Shown piece by piece: positions 9,287-18,045 of a stretch of DNA of 64,000 nt. The stretch covers positions 1 to 64,000 of the forward strand of contig NZ_AYKG01000002.1 of assembly GCF_003788585.1 (NCBI RefSeq), read 5' to 3'. The notes beneath the pieces are model-generated. The model did not search any database. It was given only the letters and a program-made list of their open reading frames with translations, and was not told the origin of the DNA. Made by a program: the position numbers and the translations under genes. The DNA is from Salinisphaera japonica YTM-1. Its GTDB lineage: Bacteria > Pseudomonadota > Gammaproteobacteria > Nevskiales > Salinisphaeraceae. Every line of letters starts with the position of its first letter. The stretch's first letter is position 1.

Positions 9287-9937
9287 ATGAACAAAGACAA
9301 ACGCACGGCGATCTTCGAACGGCTGAAAGCGGCCAATCCGGCGCCGAAGACCGAGCTTGAATATGAGTCGGTCTTCGAGCTGCTGATCGCGGTGATTCTG
9401 TCGGCCCAGGCCACGGATGTCGGGGTCAATAAAGCCACGCGCCGGCTCTATCCCGTAGCCAACACTCCGGCCGCGATCTGGGATCTGGGCGAGGCCGGGC
9501 TGATCGAGTACATCAAGACCATCGGCCTGTATCGATCCAAGGCGGCCAACGTGATCAAGACCTGTCGGGCGCTGCTCGATGATCACGACGGCGTTGTGCC
9601 GGCCACGCGCGCCGAACTGGTCGCCCTGCCCGGCGTGGGCCGCAAGACCGCCAACGTGGTGCTCAACACCGCGTTCGGCCAGGCTGCCATGGCCGTGGAT
9701 ACGCATATCTTTCGCGTGTCCAACCGCACCGGTATCGCGACGGGCAAGACGGTGCGCGCGGTCGAGGATCGACTGATGCGTCTGGTGCCCAAGGCCTATC
9801 TACAGGATGCGCATCACTGGCTGATTCTGCACGGGCGCTATACCTGTCGCGCCCGGTCGCCGGCGTGTAACGACTGTGTGATCCTCGATCTATGTGAATA
9901 TCGACACAAGAATCTGCCCGAGGACAACACGCCATGA
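9287..9937 (+). CDS. nth: Endonuclease III
   Basis: Bifunctional DNA glycosylase/AP lyase that removes oxidised pyrimidines in base excision repair. The 216-residue protein has the helix-hairpin-helix segment LPGVGRKTANVV with catalytic Lys120, and catalytic Asp138 in VDTHIFRVSNR. The C-terminal 4Fe-4S loop has Cys187, Cys194, Cys197 and Cys203 (C-x6-C-x2-C-x5-C). The stop overlaps the start of the next gene by four bases (ATGA), so translation is probably coupled. Confidence 0.97.
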   Translation: MNKDKRTAIFERLKAANPAPKTELEYESVFELLIAVILSAQATDVGVNKATRRLYPVANTPAAIWDLGEAGLIEYIKTIGLYRSKAANVIKTCRALLDDHDGVVPATRAELVALPGVGRKTANVVLNTAFGQAAMAVDTHIFRVSNRTGIATGKTVRAVEDRLMRLVPKAYLQDAHHWLILHGRYTCRARSPACNDCVILDLCEYRHKNLPEDNTP

Positions 9938-10596
9938 CCCACACCCGGGCCGCTGCCTTTGCCGATCGCGATACGCCTCGTATCTTCTGCATCGGGCGCA
10001 ACTACGCCAAACATATCGCTGAATTGAACAGCGCCCTGCCCGGTGCTGAATGCGTGATCTTCATGAAGCCGCTGTCTAGCCTCGTGGCCCCCGATGAGGC
10101 GTTGATGCTGCCCACTGATCGCGGCGAGATCCATCACGAGGCCGAGGTTGTCATCGAGATCGGCCGCAGCGGGCGCGATATCCACAGCGATTCGGCGCGC
10201 GACCATATCGCGGCCCTTGGTCTGGGGCTGGATCTGACCGCCCGCGATGTCCAGACCGAACTCAAGTCCGCCGGCGAGCCCTGGGAACGGGCCAAGGCGT
10301 TCGAGCAGAGTGCGCCGCTGGGGCCGATGACCCTGCTGACCGACGATATCGATCTGGATGACCTGCGCTTCGAGCTGGCCGTTGACGGCCAGACCCGACA
10401 GGCCGGACATACGGCGAACATGATGGTCGGCATCGCCGGTCTGGTCGCTGTCGTCAGCCGAACCTGGACACTCAGACCCGGTGATTTGATCTTTACCGGT
10501 ACGCCCGAAGGCGTTGGGCCCATCGCGCCGGGCCAGCAACTACGCCTGTCGGGCCCGCAGTTCGAAACCGCGAGCTGGGCGGTCGAAACAGCGTAA
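9934..10596 (+). CDS. Fumarylacetoacetate hydrolase family protein
   Basis: 220-residue single-domain member of the FAH family, similar in size to acylpyruvate hydrolases such as YcgM/FAHD1. Family segments include CIGRNYAKH near the N-terminus, the metal-binding acidic motif IHHEAEVVIEIG, LGLDLTARD, and the C-terminal GDLIFTGTPEGVGP. A divalent metal and hydrolysis or decarboxylation of a short 2-oxo diacid are expected, but the exact substrate cannot be read from sequence. It overlaps nth by four bases. Confidence 0.92.
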   Translation: MTHTRAAAFADRDTPRIFCIGRNYAKHIAELNSALPGAECVIFMKPLSSLVAPDEALMLPTDRGEIHHEAEVVIEIGRSGRDIHSDSARDHIAALGLGLDLTARDVQTELKSAGEPWERAKAFEQSAPLGPMTLLTDDIDLDDLRFELAVDGQTRQAGHTANMMVGIAGLVAVVSRTWTLRPGDLIFTGTPEGVGPIAPGQQLRLSGPQFETASWAVETA

Positions 10597-10672
10597 TCCG
10601 AAAAGCTATCTTGTTATTTCGCCGGGCCTGGGCGAGGATCAAGATCACGGTATCGCCATCCTGAGGCGTTGC

Positions 10673-11779
10673 TTGAAGCACAAGAAGAAGACAATCATCG
10701 GCGCCGGTGTCGCACTGGCCGCGATCGCCGCCATCGCGATTGGTGTCTCGCACCATCTGGCCGAGCGCGATGGCCACGCCGGCAATGCGCCGCTGGTCGC
10801 AGCCAAGCAGCAACAGCTGGCCACACTGAAACAGCTCGACAAGCAGATGCTGGCCCCGGGCGAAGCGGCCTGGAACCCGGCCACGCGGGCGGTCACCCTG
10901 CGTGACTCAGGCCGCGAAGGCGTGGGGCTTTTCATTCGCCATACGTTTTTCCATATCGCCGGCGATATCGGCTTTGATGTGGCCACGCTGTCGGCCCTGC
11001 TCGAGCCGACGACCCGCGGCGAACCCGTCATTCTGGACGATCCTCAATCGTTCATTTTCAAACCGTTGCACGGCGATGTGGTGATGCCGGACTCGGCGCT
11101 GACCGCGCTGTTCAATGATTATCTGATTGATTACCCCGACACCCAGCTGCGGGATTTGACGATAACGAGCAGCGACGACGGCACGCTGCGCGTGACCGGT
11201 CAGACCCAGAAGATTCCCGGGCTGTGGCTGGATTTTGAAATGGCCGGGCCTGTGCGCCTGGTCGATCATCATCTGTTCGTCTACGAGCCCACGACAATCG
11301 ATATCGCCAAGATTCCGGCCAAGGGCCTGCTCAAGGTCATTCGTCTTCAGCTTTCCAATCTGGTGCAGATCGATACCGAAGGCGCCGAGTTGTCGGGCGA
11401 TGCGATCGTGCTCGATCTCAATCATTCGTTGCCACCGCCCACGCAGGATGTCCACGTGGCCGACATGACGCTCGACGCGGCCGGCCTGCATCTAAGCTTT
11501 ACCAGCGATCATCGCCCGGCATGGCCCGAGCCGGTTATCGACCGAGACAGCTATGTACTGCTCGAAGGCGGCGATCTGAAGACGTTTCGGGCCTTGATCA
11601 CGCACGTCCGGATGCAGTTGGTGGCCGCCGGCGGGGGCAAACTCGACACCTCGCTCTACGACTATCGCCAACAGATCGTGGGCGGGCATTTCCAGGCCAC
11701 GCGTGCCGGCGAGCTGATCGCGTTCATGGCTCCGCTGGCACCGACGGCGAGCGCGCCGGCGCAAGGGCAGCACCCATGA
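10673..11779 (+). CDS. Membrane-anchored envelope protein of unknown function, paralogue 1
   Basis: I do not recognise the family. The TTG start at 10673 is chosen because GAGG lies seven bases upstream and the protein then begins with a basic stretch (KHKKK) and one hydrophobic helix (about 8-24), a signal anchor facing the periplasm. The rest of the 368 residues is predicted soluble, with alternating hydrophobic/polar strands. It is clearly related to the next gene: ILDDPQSF/NFDDPDQY, LTALFNDYLIDY/LDAVFNRYVLTY, DSYVLLEGGD/DSYIWLQSGD and SLYDYRQQ/HLYDYRAQ align in order. The stop overlaps the next start (ATGA), indicating one transcript. Confidence 0.8.
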   Translation: MKHKKKTIIGAGVALAAIAAIAIGVSHHLAERDGHAGNAPLVAAKQQQLATLKQLDKQMLAPGEAAWNPATRAVTLRDSGREGVGLFIRHTFFHIAGDIGFDVATLSALLEPTTRGEPVILDDPQSFIFKPLHGDVVMPDSALTALFNDYLIDYPDTQLRDLTITSSDDGTLRVTGQTQKIPGLWLDFEMAGPVRLVDHHLFVYEPTTIDIAKIPAKGLLKVIRLQLSNLVQIDTEGAELSGDAIVLDLNHSLPPPTQDVHVADMTLDAAGLHLSFTSDHRPAWPEPVIDRDSYVLLEGGDLKTFRALITHVRMQLVAAGGGKLDTSLYDYRQQIVGGHFQATRAGELIAFMAPLAPTASAPAQGQHP

Positions 11780-12918
11780 ATGATCGTTTATTGTCTCGTC
11801 GTTTTCCGACCGGGCTTTTGGCCGGCCTGTGGTTGGCCGCCGCCCCTGCCGGTGCGGCCGACGAACAGGCCAACACGCTTGATCCACAGGACGCCGCACA
11901 CGTGCCCGCGCTCGTGGAAAAACAGCAACAGCGCTATCAGGCGCTGCAGAATGAATGGCAGGCCCGTCACGTACCGCGCAGTCTGGCGCGGCCGACAGAC
12001 GCGCCCGCGGCGCGCGATTCCAACGTACCGACGGTCGGCATCAAGCTACAGGACGTGGACTACGAGATCGCCGACGGTATCGGCTTCCATGTGAAATCGC
12101 TGGTCGGGGCACTCGTGCCCAATACGGCCGGTGAGCCGGTCAACTTTGACGATCCCGACCAGTATCGGATCCATGTCCACGCCGGCGAGGTCACGCTGAG
12201 CCCGGCGCAGCTGGATGCGGTGTTCAATCGCTACGTGTTGACCTATGCCCCGCGCTCGCTGTCCAGCGTGACCAACCAGACAGAGGACGGGCGTCTGATC
12301 GTGGATGTGGGCGCGCGCCTGCGCGGCTTCCTGCCGCCGATCGGCGGCCTGCCAACGCGTCTGTCCGGCCCGGTTCATGTCACCGAGGACAATCGTCTGG
12401 CCTATACGCCGGACAAAGTCAGCAACTTCGGGCTATCGCTGTTGCCGGTGCTGAATGCCACCGGGCTCACGCTCGCCGACCTCACGCCGCTCGATCGGCC
12501 CGGCGCGCATCTCAAGAACAATACGCTGCTGATGGATCCGCAAAACCTGTTCCCGGCGCCACGCCTCGAAATCGACAAGATCGAGAAGGTCACGCTCTCC
12601 GAGCGCGGAATGACGCTCGTTTTCGCCAGCGACGCCCCCGAGCCGACGTTCGACGACCCGCCGGTCGAGACCGACAGCTATATCTGGCTGCAGTCCGGCG
12701 ATGCACGCTTCTACGGCACGGTGCTGGTCAATGCCCGCCTGGCGCTCGTCAACGAAAACAACAAACGCCTGCATTTTCATCTCTACGACTACCGCGCCCA
12801 GACCGCGGCCGGCCGGATCGACGGGCTGGCCGACGGCACGTTGATTGCCCGGGTGCCGAATACCGCCCCCGGCGCCGACGACACGATCGTCATCACCGAA
12901 AATCGAACGCCGGATTAG
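11776..12918 (+). CDS. Secreted envelope protein of unknown function, paralogue 2
   Basis: 380-residue paralogue of the preceding gene, overlapping it by four bases. The N-terminus (RRFPTGLLAGLWLAAAPAGA) reads as a cleavable Sec signal peptide ending near ADE, so this copy should be released into the periplasm whereas its neighbour stays anchored. Conserved blocks with the neighbour include GIGFHVKSLVGALVPNTAGE, LDAVFNRYVL and the C-terminal DSYIWLQSGD...LYDYR. No enzyme motif is seen. A beta-rich fold that binds a lipid or envelope component is possible but is only an inference. Confidence 0.82.
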   Translation: MNDRLLSRRFPTGLLAGLWLAAAPAGAADEQANTLDPQDAAHVPALVEKQQQRYQALQNEWQARHVPRSLARPTDAPAARDSNVPTVGIKLQDVDYEIADGIGFHVKSLVGALVPNTAGEPVNFDDPDQYRIHVHAGEVTLSPAQLDAVFNRYVLTYAPRSLSSVTNQTEDGRLIVDVGARLRGFLPPIGGLPTRLSGPVHVTEDNRLAYTPDKVSNFGLSLLPVLNATGLTLADLTPLDRPGAHLKNNTLLMDPQNLFPAPRLEIDKIEKVTLSERGMTLVFASDAPEPTFDDPPVETDSYIWLQSGDARFYGTVLVNARLALVNENNKRLHFHLYDYRAQTAAGRIDGLADGTLIARVPNTAPGADDTIVITENRTPD

Positions 12919-13076
12919 CCACTTCGCACGCGTCGCACGACGATTGAAAACAAGAAATTGCGTCCCGGAACCGATCCCATGACCGATTCGGGGCATAAGG
13001 CGTTGCGCTAAAAACCCTTCTTTTCTAGTCTTCTGATTTTTTGCGACACGACGCCGGCCGTCGACGGAGATTGTGC

Positions 13077-14726
13077 ATGACATTGACTCGGGAACTGGAG
13101 CATTCGCTGGGACTGGCCGGTATCGAGTTCCGGCACAACCTGGCCCGCCCTGCCTTGTTCGCCGAGGCGATCGCCAACGATCGTGGGCGCGTACGCCCTG
13201 ATGGCCCGGCCGACGAACAAAAAGCCTTTGCCACCCGGCTCGGCGCCGACGGCCCGCTGGTCTATTACTCCGACCCGAGCTGTACCGGGCGCCCCGTGGC
13301 CGATACGTTTGCCGTGGCCCGTGATTCGGTCGTGGACACGGTCTGGTGGAAACGTGATTTTCAGCAGTTCTCTCCCGATGCATTCGATGCGCTGCTACCC
13401 CGCGTGGTGGCGCATCTGAATGCTCGTGGCGGCCATCTCTACGTGCAGGACACGTTCTGTGGCTGGGACCCGGATTACGCCGTGCCCTATCGGCTGGTCA
13501 GCGAGTTCGCCACCCATGCCCTGTTCGCCGAGAACATGTTTGCCAGCGATGTGCCCGTGGCCGATCCGGCGTCGCGTCGCTGGACGCTGATCAACGCCCC
13601 CAGCTTCATCTGTGAGCCCGCCCGTGACGGCACGCTGACCGAGCGCGCGGTGATCGTGGATCTGGAAAACCGTATCGCCCTGGTGCTGGGCCCGGCTGAC
13701 TATTGCGGTATCGTCAAGAAGACGATGTTCACCGTGATGAACTATCGTCTGCCGGCGCGTGGGGATCTGCCCATGCACTGCTCGGCCAATCTCGGCGACG
13801 CCGATGACACGGCCGTGCTGTTCGGCCTGTCGGGCACGGGCAAGACCACGCTGTCGGCCGATCCGGCCCGGCAATTGATCGGCGACGACGAACACGCCTG
13901 GACGGATAACGGCGTGTCCAACTTCGAAGGCGGCTGCTACGCCAAGCTGATCGATCTGAACAAACAGGCCGAGCCGGTGATTGCCCAGGCCCTGTCCATG
14001 CCGTGCTCGGTCATCGAAAACGTCCCGCCCCTGCCGGACAAGCCACTGGCCGAGACCGACCCCCAGGACCTGGATCTCACCGACGACTCGATCACCGAGA
14101 ACACACGCCTGTCCTACCCGCTGGCGGCCAACGATAACGTCGCCGCCGGCGCACAGGGCCCGCATCCGACAACGATCGTGCTTCTAACCGCCGATGCCTT
14201 CGGTGTGTTGCCACCGATCTCGATTCTGTCGAGCGACGAGGTGATGTATCACTTCGTTTCAGGCTTCACCGCCAAGCTGGCCGGTACGGAAGTCGGTGTG
14301 ACCGAACCCCAGGCCGCCTTTTCGGCCTGCTACGGCGCCCCGTTCATGCCGCGCCCGGCCGCGGTGTATGCCGAACTGCTGGCGGCCAAGATGAAGACCC
14401 ATGGCGCGCGCTGTGTACTGCTCAACACCGGCTGGACGGGCGGGCCGCACGGCGTGGGCCGGCGGATATCCATCGCGCACACGCGCAGTCTGTTGTCGGC
14501 CGCCCTGTCGGGCGCACTGGATGATGTGGCCTGTGATACCCACCCCATCTTCGGTTTGGCCATGCCGCGCGAATGCCCGGACGTGCCCAGCGAGATTCTG
14601 GATCCGCGCAACACCTGGGCCGACCAGGCCGCCTATGATGCCCAGGCGCAGACGTTGCGCGATATGTTCCAGGCCAACTTCAAGGCCAACGATTTCGCCT
14701 CGATGGGTATTCGTGCCGTGATGTAG
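13077..14726 (+). CDS. pckA: Phosphoenolpyruvate carboxykinase (ATP)
   Basis: Converts oxaloacetate to PEP with ATP, the entry step of gluconeogenesis. The 549-residue protein has the ATP-type signatures: DTFCGWDPDYAVPYRLVSE, HCSANLGD, the P-loop GLSGTGKTT at about 250-258, and the kinase-2 region LIGDDEHAW. The ATG at 13077 has GGAG seven bases upstream and fits the family N-terminus. It matches the growth on fatty acids and other non-sugar carbon suggested by fadD, fadE and the PHA genes. It ends in a strong bidirectional terminator. Confidence 0.96.
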   Translation: MTLTRELEHSLGLAGIEFRHNLARPALFAEAIANDRGRVRPDGPADEQKAFATRLGADGPLVYYSDPSCTGRPVADTFAVARDSVVDTVWWKRDFQQFSPDAFDALLPRVVAHLNARGGHLYVQDTFCGWDPDYAVPYRLVSEFATHALFAENMFASDVPVADPASRRWTLINAPSFICEPARDGTLTERAVIVDLENRIALVLGPADYCGIVKKTMFTVMNYRLPARGDLPMHCSANLGDADDTAVLFGLSGTGKTTLSADPARQLIGDDEHAWTDNGVSNFEGGCYAKLIDLNKQAEPVIAQALSMPCSVIENVPPLPDKPLAETDPQDLDLTDDSITENTRLSYPLAANDNVAAGAQGPHPTTIVLLTADAFGVLPPISILSSDEVMYHFVSGFTAKLAGTEVGVTEPQAAFSACYGAPFMPRPAAVYAELLAAKMKTHGARCVLLNTGWTGGPHGVGRRISIAHTRSLLSAALSGALDDVACDTHPIFGLAMPRECPDVPSEILDPRNTWADQAAYDAQAQTLRDMFQANFKANDFASMGIRAVM

Positions 14727-14754
14727 GCGCTGCTGCACGGCGTTGGCGCATAAA

Positions 14755-14785
14755 AAAAGCCGCCGGATCCTCCGGCGGCTTTTTG
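14755..14785. terminator. Bidirectional intrinsic terminator between pckA and the FKBP gene
   Basis: Stem GCCGCCGGA with TCCGGCGGC, flanked by an A-run on the left and a T-run on the right. It can therefore terminate both the pckA transcript and the convergent FKBP transcript. Confidence 0.92.
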
Positions 14786-14807
14786 CTATCCAACGCGCGC
14801 GATCGGT

Positions 14808-15620
14808 TTACTGATCGCTGTCGCTGTCCGCGCTATCGGCACTGGCGTCTTCTTCGCCCGTGCCCTCGTTCTTGTCGACGCTGACCAGCGTGACGTCGAA
14901 GATCAGGGTTTCGTTCGGGCCGATCTTGGCGCCGGCGCCGCGCTCGCCGTAGGCGAGATCCGGCGGGATGAACAGCTTGTACTCACCGCCGGCGTGCATC
15001 ATCTGCAGGGCTTCGGTCCAGCCCGGGATCACGGCGTTGACCGGGAAGGTCACCGGCTTGCCACGCTCTTCGGAGCTGTCGAAAACGGTGCCATCGATGA
15101 GCTTGCCGGTATAGCTGACCGTCACGCTGTCGTTGGCATCCGGCTGGGGTCCGTCGCCTTTCTCGATGATCTTGTACTGCAGGCCGTCTTCAAGCGTCTT
15201 GACGCCGTCTTTCTTCTTGTTCTCGGCCAGGAATTCCTGTCCGGCCTTCATGTTGGCCTGGGCTTCTTTGTCCTGCTCCTGCTGCTGAGCGGCCTGCATG
15301 TCAGAGACCACACCCTGCATGACGGTCTGGAGCTCATCCTCGCTGATCTTGGTCGGGCCCTGGCCGACCACGTCACGCACGCCCTGGGTCAGCTGATCCA
15401 GGTCGATGTCCATCGGCAGGTCTTTCAGGGAGTTGCCGATGTCCATGCCCAGCGCGTAGCTGCGCTTGGCGCTTTCGCTGGTGAACTGCTGGTCGGCCGA
15501 GCTGGTGTTGCTCGCCGTGTTCGAGGCCGTGTTGTCAGTGCTCGTGTTGTTCGATGCACCTTCATTGCCACAGGCGGTCAGTGCCAGCACGCAGGCACCC
15601 AGTACAAACGTTTTCTTCAT
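14808..15620 (-). CDS. FKBP-type peptidyl-prolyl cis-trans isomerase, lipoprotein
   Basis: Periplasmic or membrane-tethered proline isomerase of the FkpA/Mip class, 270 residues. The signal peptide ends in the lipobox LTAC with Cys17 as lipidation site, followed by a Ser/Thr/Asn-rich linker. The Mip-type helical dimerisation domain (from about residue 45: SYALGMDIGNSL) precedes the FKBP domain (VTVSYTGKLIDGTVFDSS... to ...LIFDVTLVSV). The C-terminal tail is strongly acidic. The ATG at 15620 is chosen because the upstream TTG adds only two residues. Acidic tail and linker fit a halophile's envelope. Confidence 0.93.
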   Translation of the reverse strand: MKKTFVLGACVLALTACGNEGASNNTSTDNTASNTASNTSSADQQFTSESAKRSYALGMDIGNSLKDLPMDIDLDQLTQGVRDVVGQGPTKISEDELQTVMQGVVSDMQAAQQQEQDKEAQANMKAGQEFLAENKKKDGVKTLEDGLQYKIIEKGDGPQPDANDSVTVSYTGKLIDGTVFDSSEERGKPVTFPVNAVIPGWTEALQMMHAGGEYKLFIPPDLAYGERGAGAKIGPNETLIFDVTLVSVDKNEGTGEEDASADSADSDSDQ

Positions 15621-15683
15621 GGCCAATTCCTGTCCTTGTTGAACGTCCCGAGCCTACGTGAAACAGGCCCCGGGCAAAAGCTG

Positions 15684-15704
15684 CATGCCGGCTGCGCCGG
15701 CATG
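15684..15704 (-). terminator. argG terminator hairpin
   Basis: Perfect 9-bp stem CATGCCGGC/GCCGGCATG with a three-base loop. Read on the minus strand it is followed by GCAGCTTTTGCCC, a short T-run, just downstream of the argG stop. Confidence 0.65.
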
Positions 15705-15747
15705 TCGTTTCAGAAGTCGATGATGACCCGTTGAATCGACCCGTCAA

Positions 15748-16959
15748 TCAGCCCTGACGGTGGCCCAGACGCAACCGCAGCGCATTCAAGCGAATGAAGC
15801 CCTCGGCATCTTTCTGATCATAGGCGCCGCGATCGTCCTCGAAGGTGGCGATGGCCGAATCGAACAGACTGTCGCGCTCGGAGGCCCGACCCACGATCGA
15901 GACACTGCCCTTGTAAAGTTTGACCCGCACCGTGCCGTTGACGTGGTGCTGGGACTCATCGATGGCCGCCTGCATCATGCGTCGTTCGGGCGAGAACCAG
16001 TAGCCGTTGTAAATGAGCTTGGCATAGCGCGGCATCAGCTCGTCTTTCAGATGCGCGGCCTCGCGGTCCAGCGTGATCGATTCGATCGCGCGATGGGCGC
16101 GCAACATGATGGTGCCGCCCGGTGTTTCGTAGCAGCCGCGCGATTTCATGCCGACATAGCGATTTTCCACGATATCGATCCGCCCGATGCCGTGAGCCCC
16201 GCCCAGTTCGTTGAGCTTGGCCAGAACCTGATACGGGCTCATATCCTGGCCGTCCACGGCCACGATATCGCCGGCGGCGAAGCTCAGATCGACCTCCTGC
16301 GGCGTGTCGGGCGCGTCTTCGGGCTTGACCGACCACTCCCACATGACGTCTTCGGCCGGTGTCCACGGGTCTTCCAGCACGCCGCCCTCGTACGAGATAT
16401 GCAGCGCGTTGGCATCGGTGGAATACGGCGAGCCGCCGTCGGCCTTCTTGCGGATATCGATGCCGTTGTCCTCGGCGTAGGCCAGCAGCCGCTCGCGCGA
16501 GTTCAGATCCCACTCGCGCCAGGGGGCGATGACCTTGATATCCGGCGCCAGCGCATAGGCTGAAAGCTCGAAGCGCACCTGATCGTTGCCCTTGCCGGTG
16601 GCCCCGTGGGCGATGGCATCGGCCCCGGTCTCGCGCGCGATCTCGACCAGGCGCTTGGAGATCAGCGGGCGGGCGATGGAGGTGCCCAGCAGATATTCGC
16701 CTTCATAGATGGCGTTGGCCCGGAACATCGGGTAGACGAAATCAGCCACGAACTCTTCGCGCAGATCGTCTATGAAGACTTGGCTGACCCCCAGCGCGCG
16801 TGCCTTGGGCTCGACTTCGGACAGCTCCTCGCCCTGGCCGATATCTGCGGTAAAAGTCACGACTTCACAGTCGTATTCGTCTTGCAGCCATTTCAGAATG
16901 ACCGAGGTATCAAGTCCGCCCGAATAGGCCAGGACCACTTTGGCAACGTCGCCGCTCAT
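15748..16959 (-). CDS. argG: Argininosuccinate synthase
   Basis: Joins citrulline and aspartate with ATP in arginine synthesis. The 403-residue protein has the ATP-binding loop AYSGGLDTS (about 11-19) and other family blocks such as [12 protein letters not shown] and [20 protein letters not shown]. The length matches the single-domain bacterial type. It is divergent from rnt across 88 bp. A hairpin terminator follows. Confidence 0.97.
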   Translation of the reverse strand: MSGDVAKVVLAYSGGLDTSVILKWLQDEYDCEVVTFTADIGQGEELSEVEPKARALGVSQVFIDDLREEFVADFVYPMFRANAIYEGEYLLGTSIARPLISKRLVEIARETGADAIAHGATGKGNDQVRFELSAYALAPDIKVIAPWREWDLNSRERLLAYAEDNGIDIRKKADGGSPYSTDANALHISYEGGVLEDPWTPAEDVMWEWSVKPEDAPDTPQEVDLSFAAGDIVAVDGQDMSPYQVLAKLNELGGAHGIGRIDIVENRYVGMKSRGCYETPGGTIMLRAHRAIESITLDREAAHLKDELMPRYAKLIYNGYWFSPERRMMQAAIDESQHHVNGTVRVKLYKGSVSIVGRASERDSLFDSAIATFEDDRGAYDQKDAEGFIRLNALRLRLGHRQG

Positions 16960-17047
16960 GGGTGCGCTCCGCTCAAGGGTTGTCGCAAAGCTTGCGAGTA
17001 TACAAAACCAGCGCTCGACGCGTGCCAGGCAGTGCTACCATCAACGC

Positions 17048-17704
17048 ATGAATGACTTATCCCAGACGAGCGAGACATCGCCGCGCATGGCCACGCGCTT
17101 TCGTGGCTTTCTGCCGGTCGTCATCGATGTCGAGACCGGCGGCTTCAATTCAGCCACCGATGCCCTGCTGGAAATCGCCGCCGTCACGGTGGGTTTCACC
17201 GACGACGGCAGCCTCGATCTGATGGAGTCCATCTCCTATCACGTGAAGCCGTTCGAGGGTGCGAACATCGAGCCCGCCTCGCTCGAGGTCAACGGTATCG
17301 ACCCCCATCATCCGCTGCGCCCGGCCATTCCCGAACGCGACGCCCTGGGCCGGATCTTTCGGCTTGTGCGCGAGGCGATGAAGACCACGGGCTGCAAGCG
17401 TGCGGTGCTGGTCGGGCATAACGCCCACTTCGATCTGGGCTTCTTGAACGCTGCAATCGCCCGCACCGGTATCAAGCGCAGCCCGTTTCATCCATTTTCG
17501 TGCTTCGATACGGCCACGCTGGCCGGCGTAGCCTACGGCCAGACCGTGCTGCGGCGGGCCGCCACGGCCGCCGGGATGGACTGGGACAACCAGGCGGCTC
17601 ACTCTGCACTTTATGACACCGAACAGACCGCGCGCCTGTTCTGTCGTATCGTCAATCGCTTTCAGCCGGTCTACGATGCCGTGCCGCCCGAGCCACAGAG
17701 CTAG
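17048..17704 (+). CDS. rnt: Ribonuclease T
   Basis: DEDD-family 3'-5' exonuclease that trims tRNA CCA ends and stable RNAs. The 218 residues contain Exo [11 protein letters not shown], Exo [13 protein letters not shown] and Exo [15 protein letters not shown] (the DEDDh His). The start at 17048 gives the normal RNase T N-terminus; longer upstream frames read into the argG promoter region. The TAG stop (17702-17704) is made of the target TA and first G of repeat A2. Confidence 0.96.
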   Translation: MNDLSQTSETSPRMATRFRGFLPVVIDVETGGFNSATDALLEIAAVTVGFTDDGSLDLMESISYHVKPFEGANIEPASLEVNGIDPHHPLRPAIPERDALGRIFRLVREAMKTTGCKRAVLVGHNAHFDLGFLNAAIARTGIKRSPFHPFSCFDTATLAGVAYGQTVLRRAATAAGMDWDNQAAHSALYDTEQTARLFCRIVNRFQPVYDAVPPEPQS

Positions 17705-17985
17705 GGCCTGTTGCCGTTTCATGCGAGTCCGCGCCAAGCGCTGTTTTGCGGCAAGACGAGGCGTAGCTCGCGCCGCGCAGTCATTCTGCGCCAGTGGGCT
17801 AGAACGCTGGATTGCCGCAAAACAGCGCTTGTCCCGAAGGGTTGGGCCGCCCATAAAAATTGAAGATGGGCGCCCTGCGGCGTTGCGAGTCTTGATCGTG
17901 GCACGCCACGATGCGGCGACTCGCGCCTTGCAGGGCACGATTTGCGGACGCCAACGCGGCGCTCGCATGAAACGGCAACAGGCCC
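17704..17985. repeat. Repeat family A, copy A2 (282-bp MITE-like element)
   Basis: Complete element bounded by TA dinucleotides (17702-17703 and 17986-17987). The ends are inverted: GGGCCTGTTGCCGTTTCATG on the left and the complementary GAAACGGCAACAGGCCC on the right. Its orientation is opposite to copies A1, A3 and A5. Subterminal sequence with GCCGCAAAACAGCGCTT appears twice, once near the left end and again at about 17814-17831. There is no transposase and no convincing gene inside, so it looks non-autonomous. Confidence 0.9.
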
Positions 17986-18045
17986 TAGGCACCGGCACGG
18001 TCTTCAAAGTCCACTTTTTCGATCCCTGGCTGACACAACCGATCT

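Noticed and set aside
17701-17704. CTAG as the target duplication for repeat A
   Set aside because: Copy A5 has TTAG on the left and CTAA on the right, so only TA is duplicated; the outer C and G at other copies are flank plus element bases.
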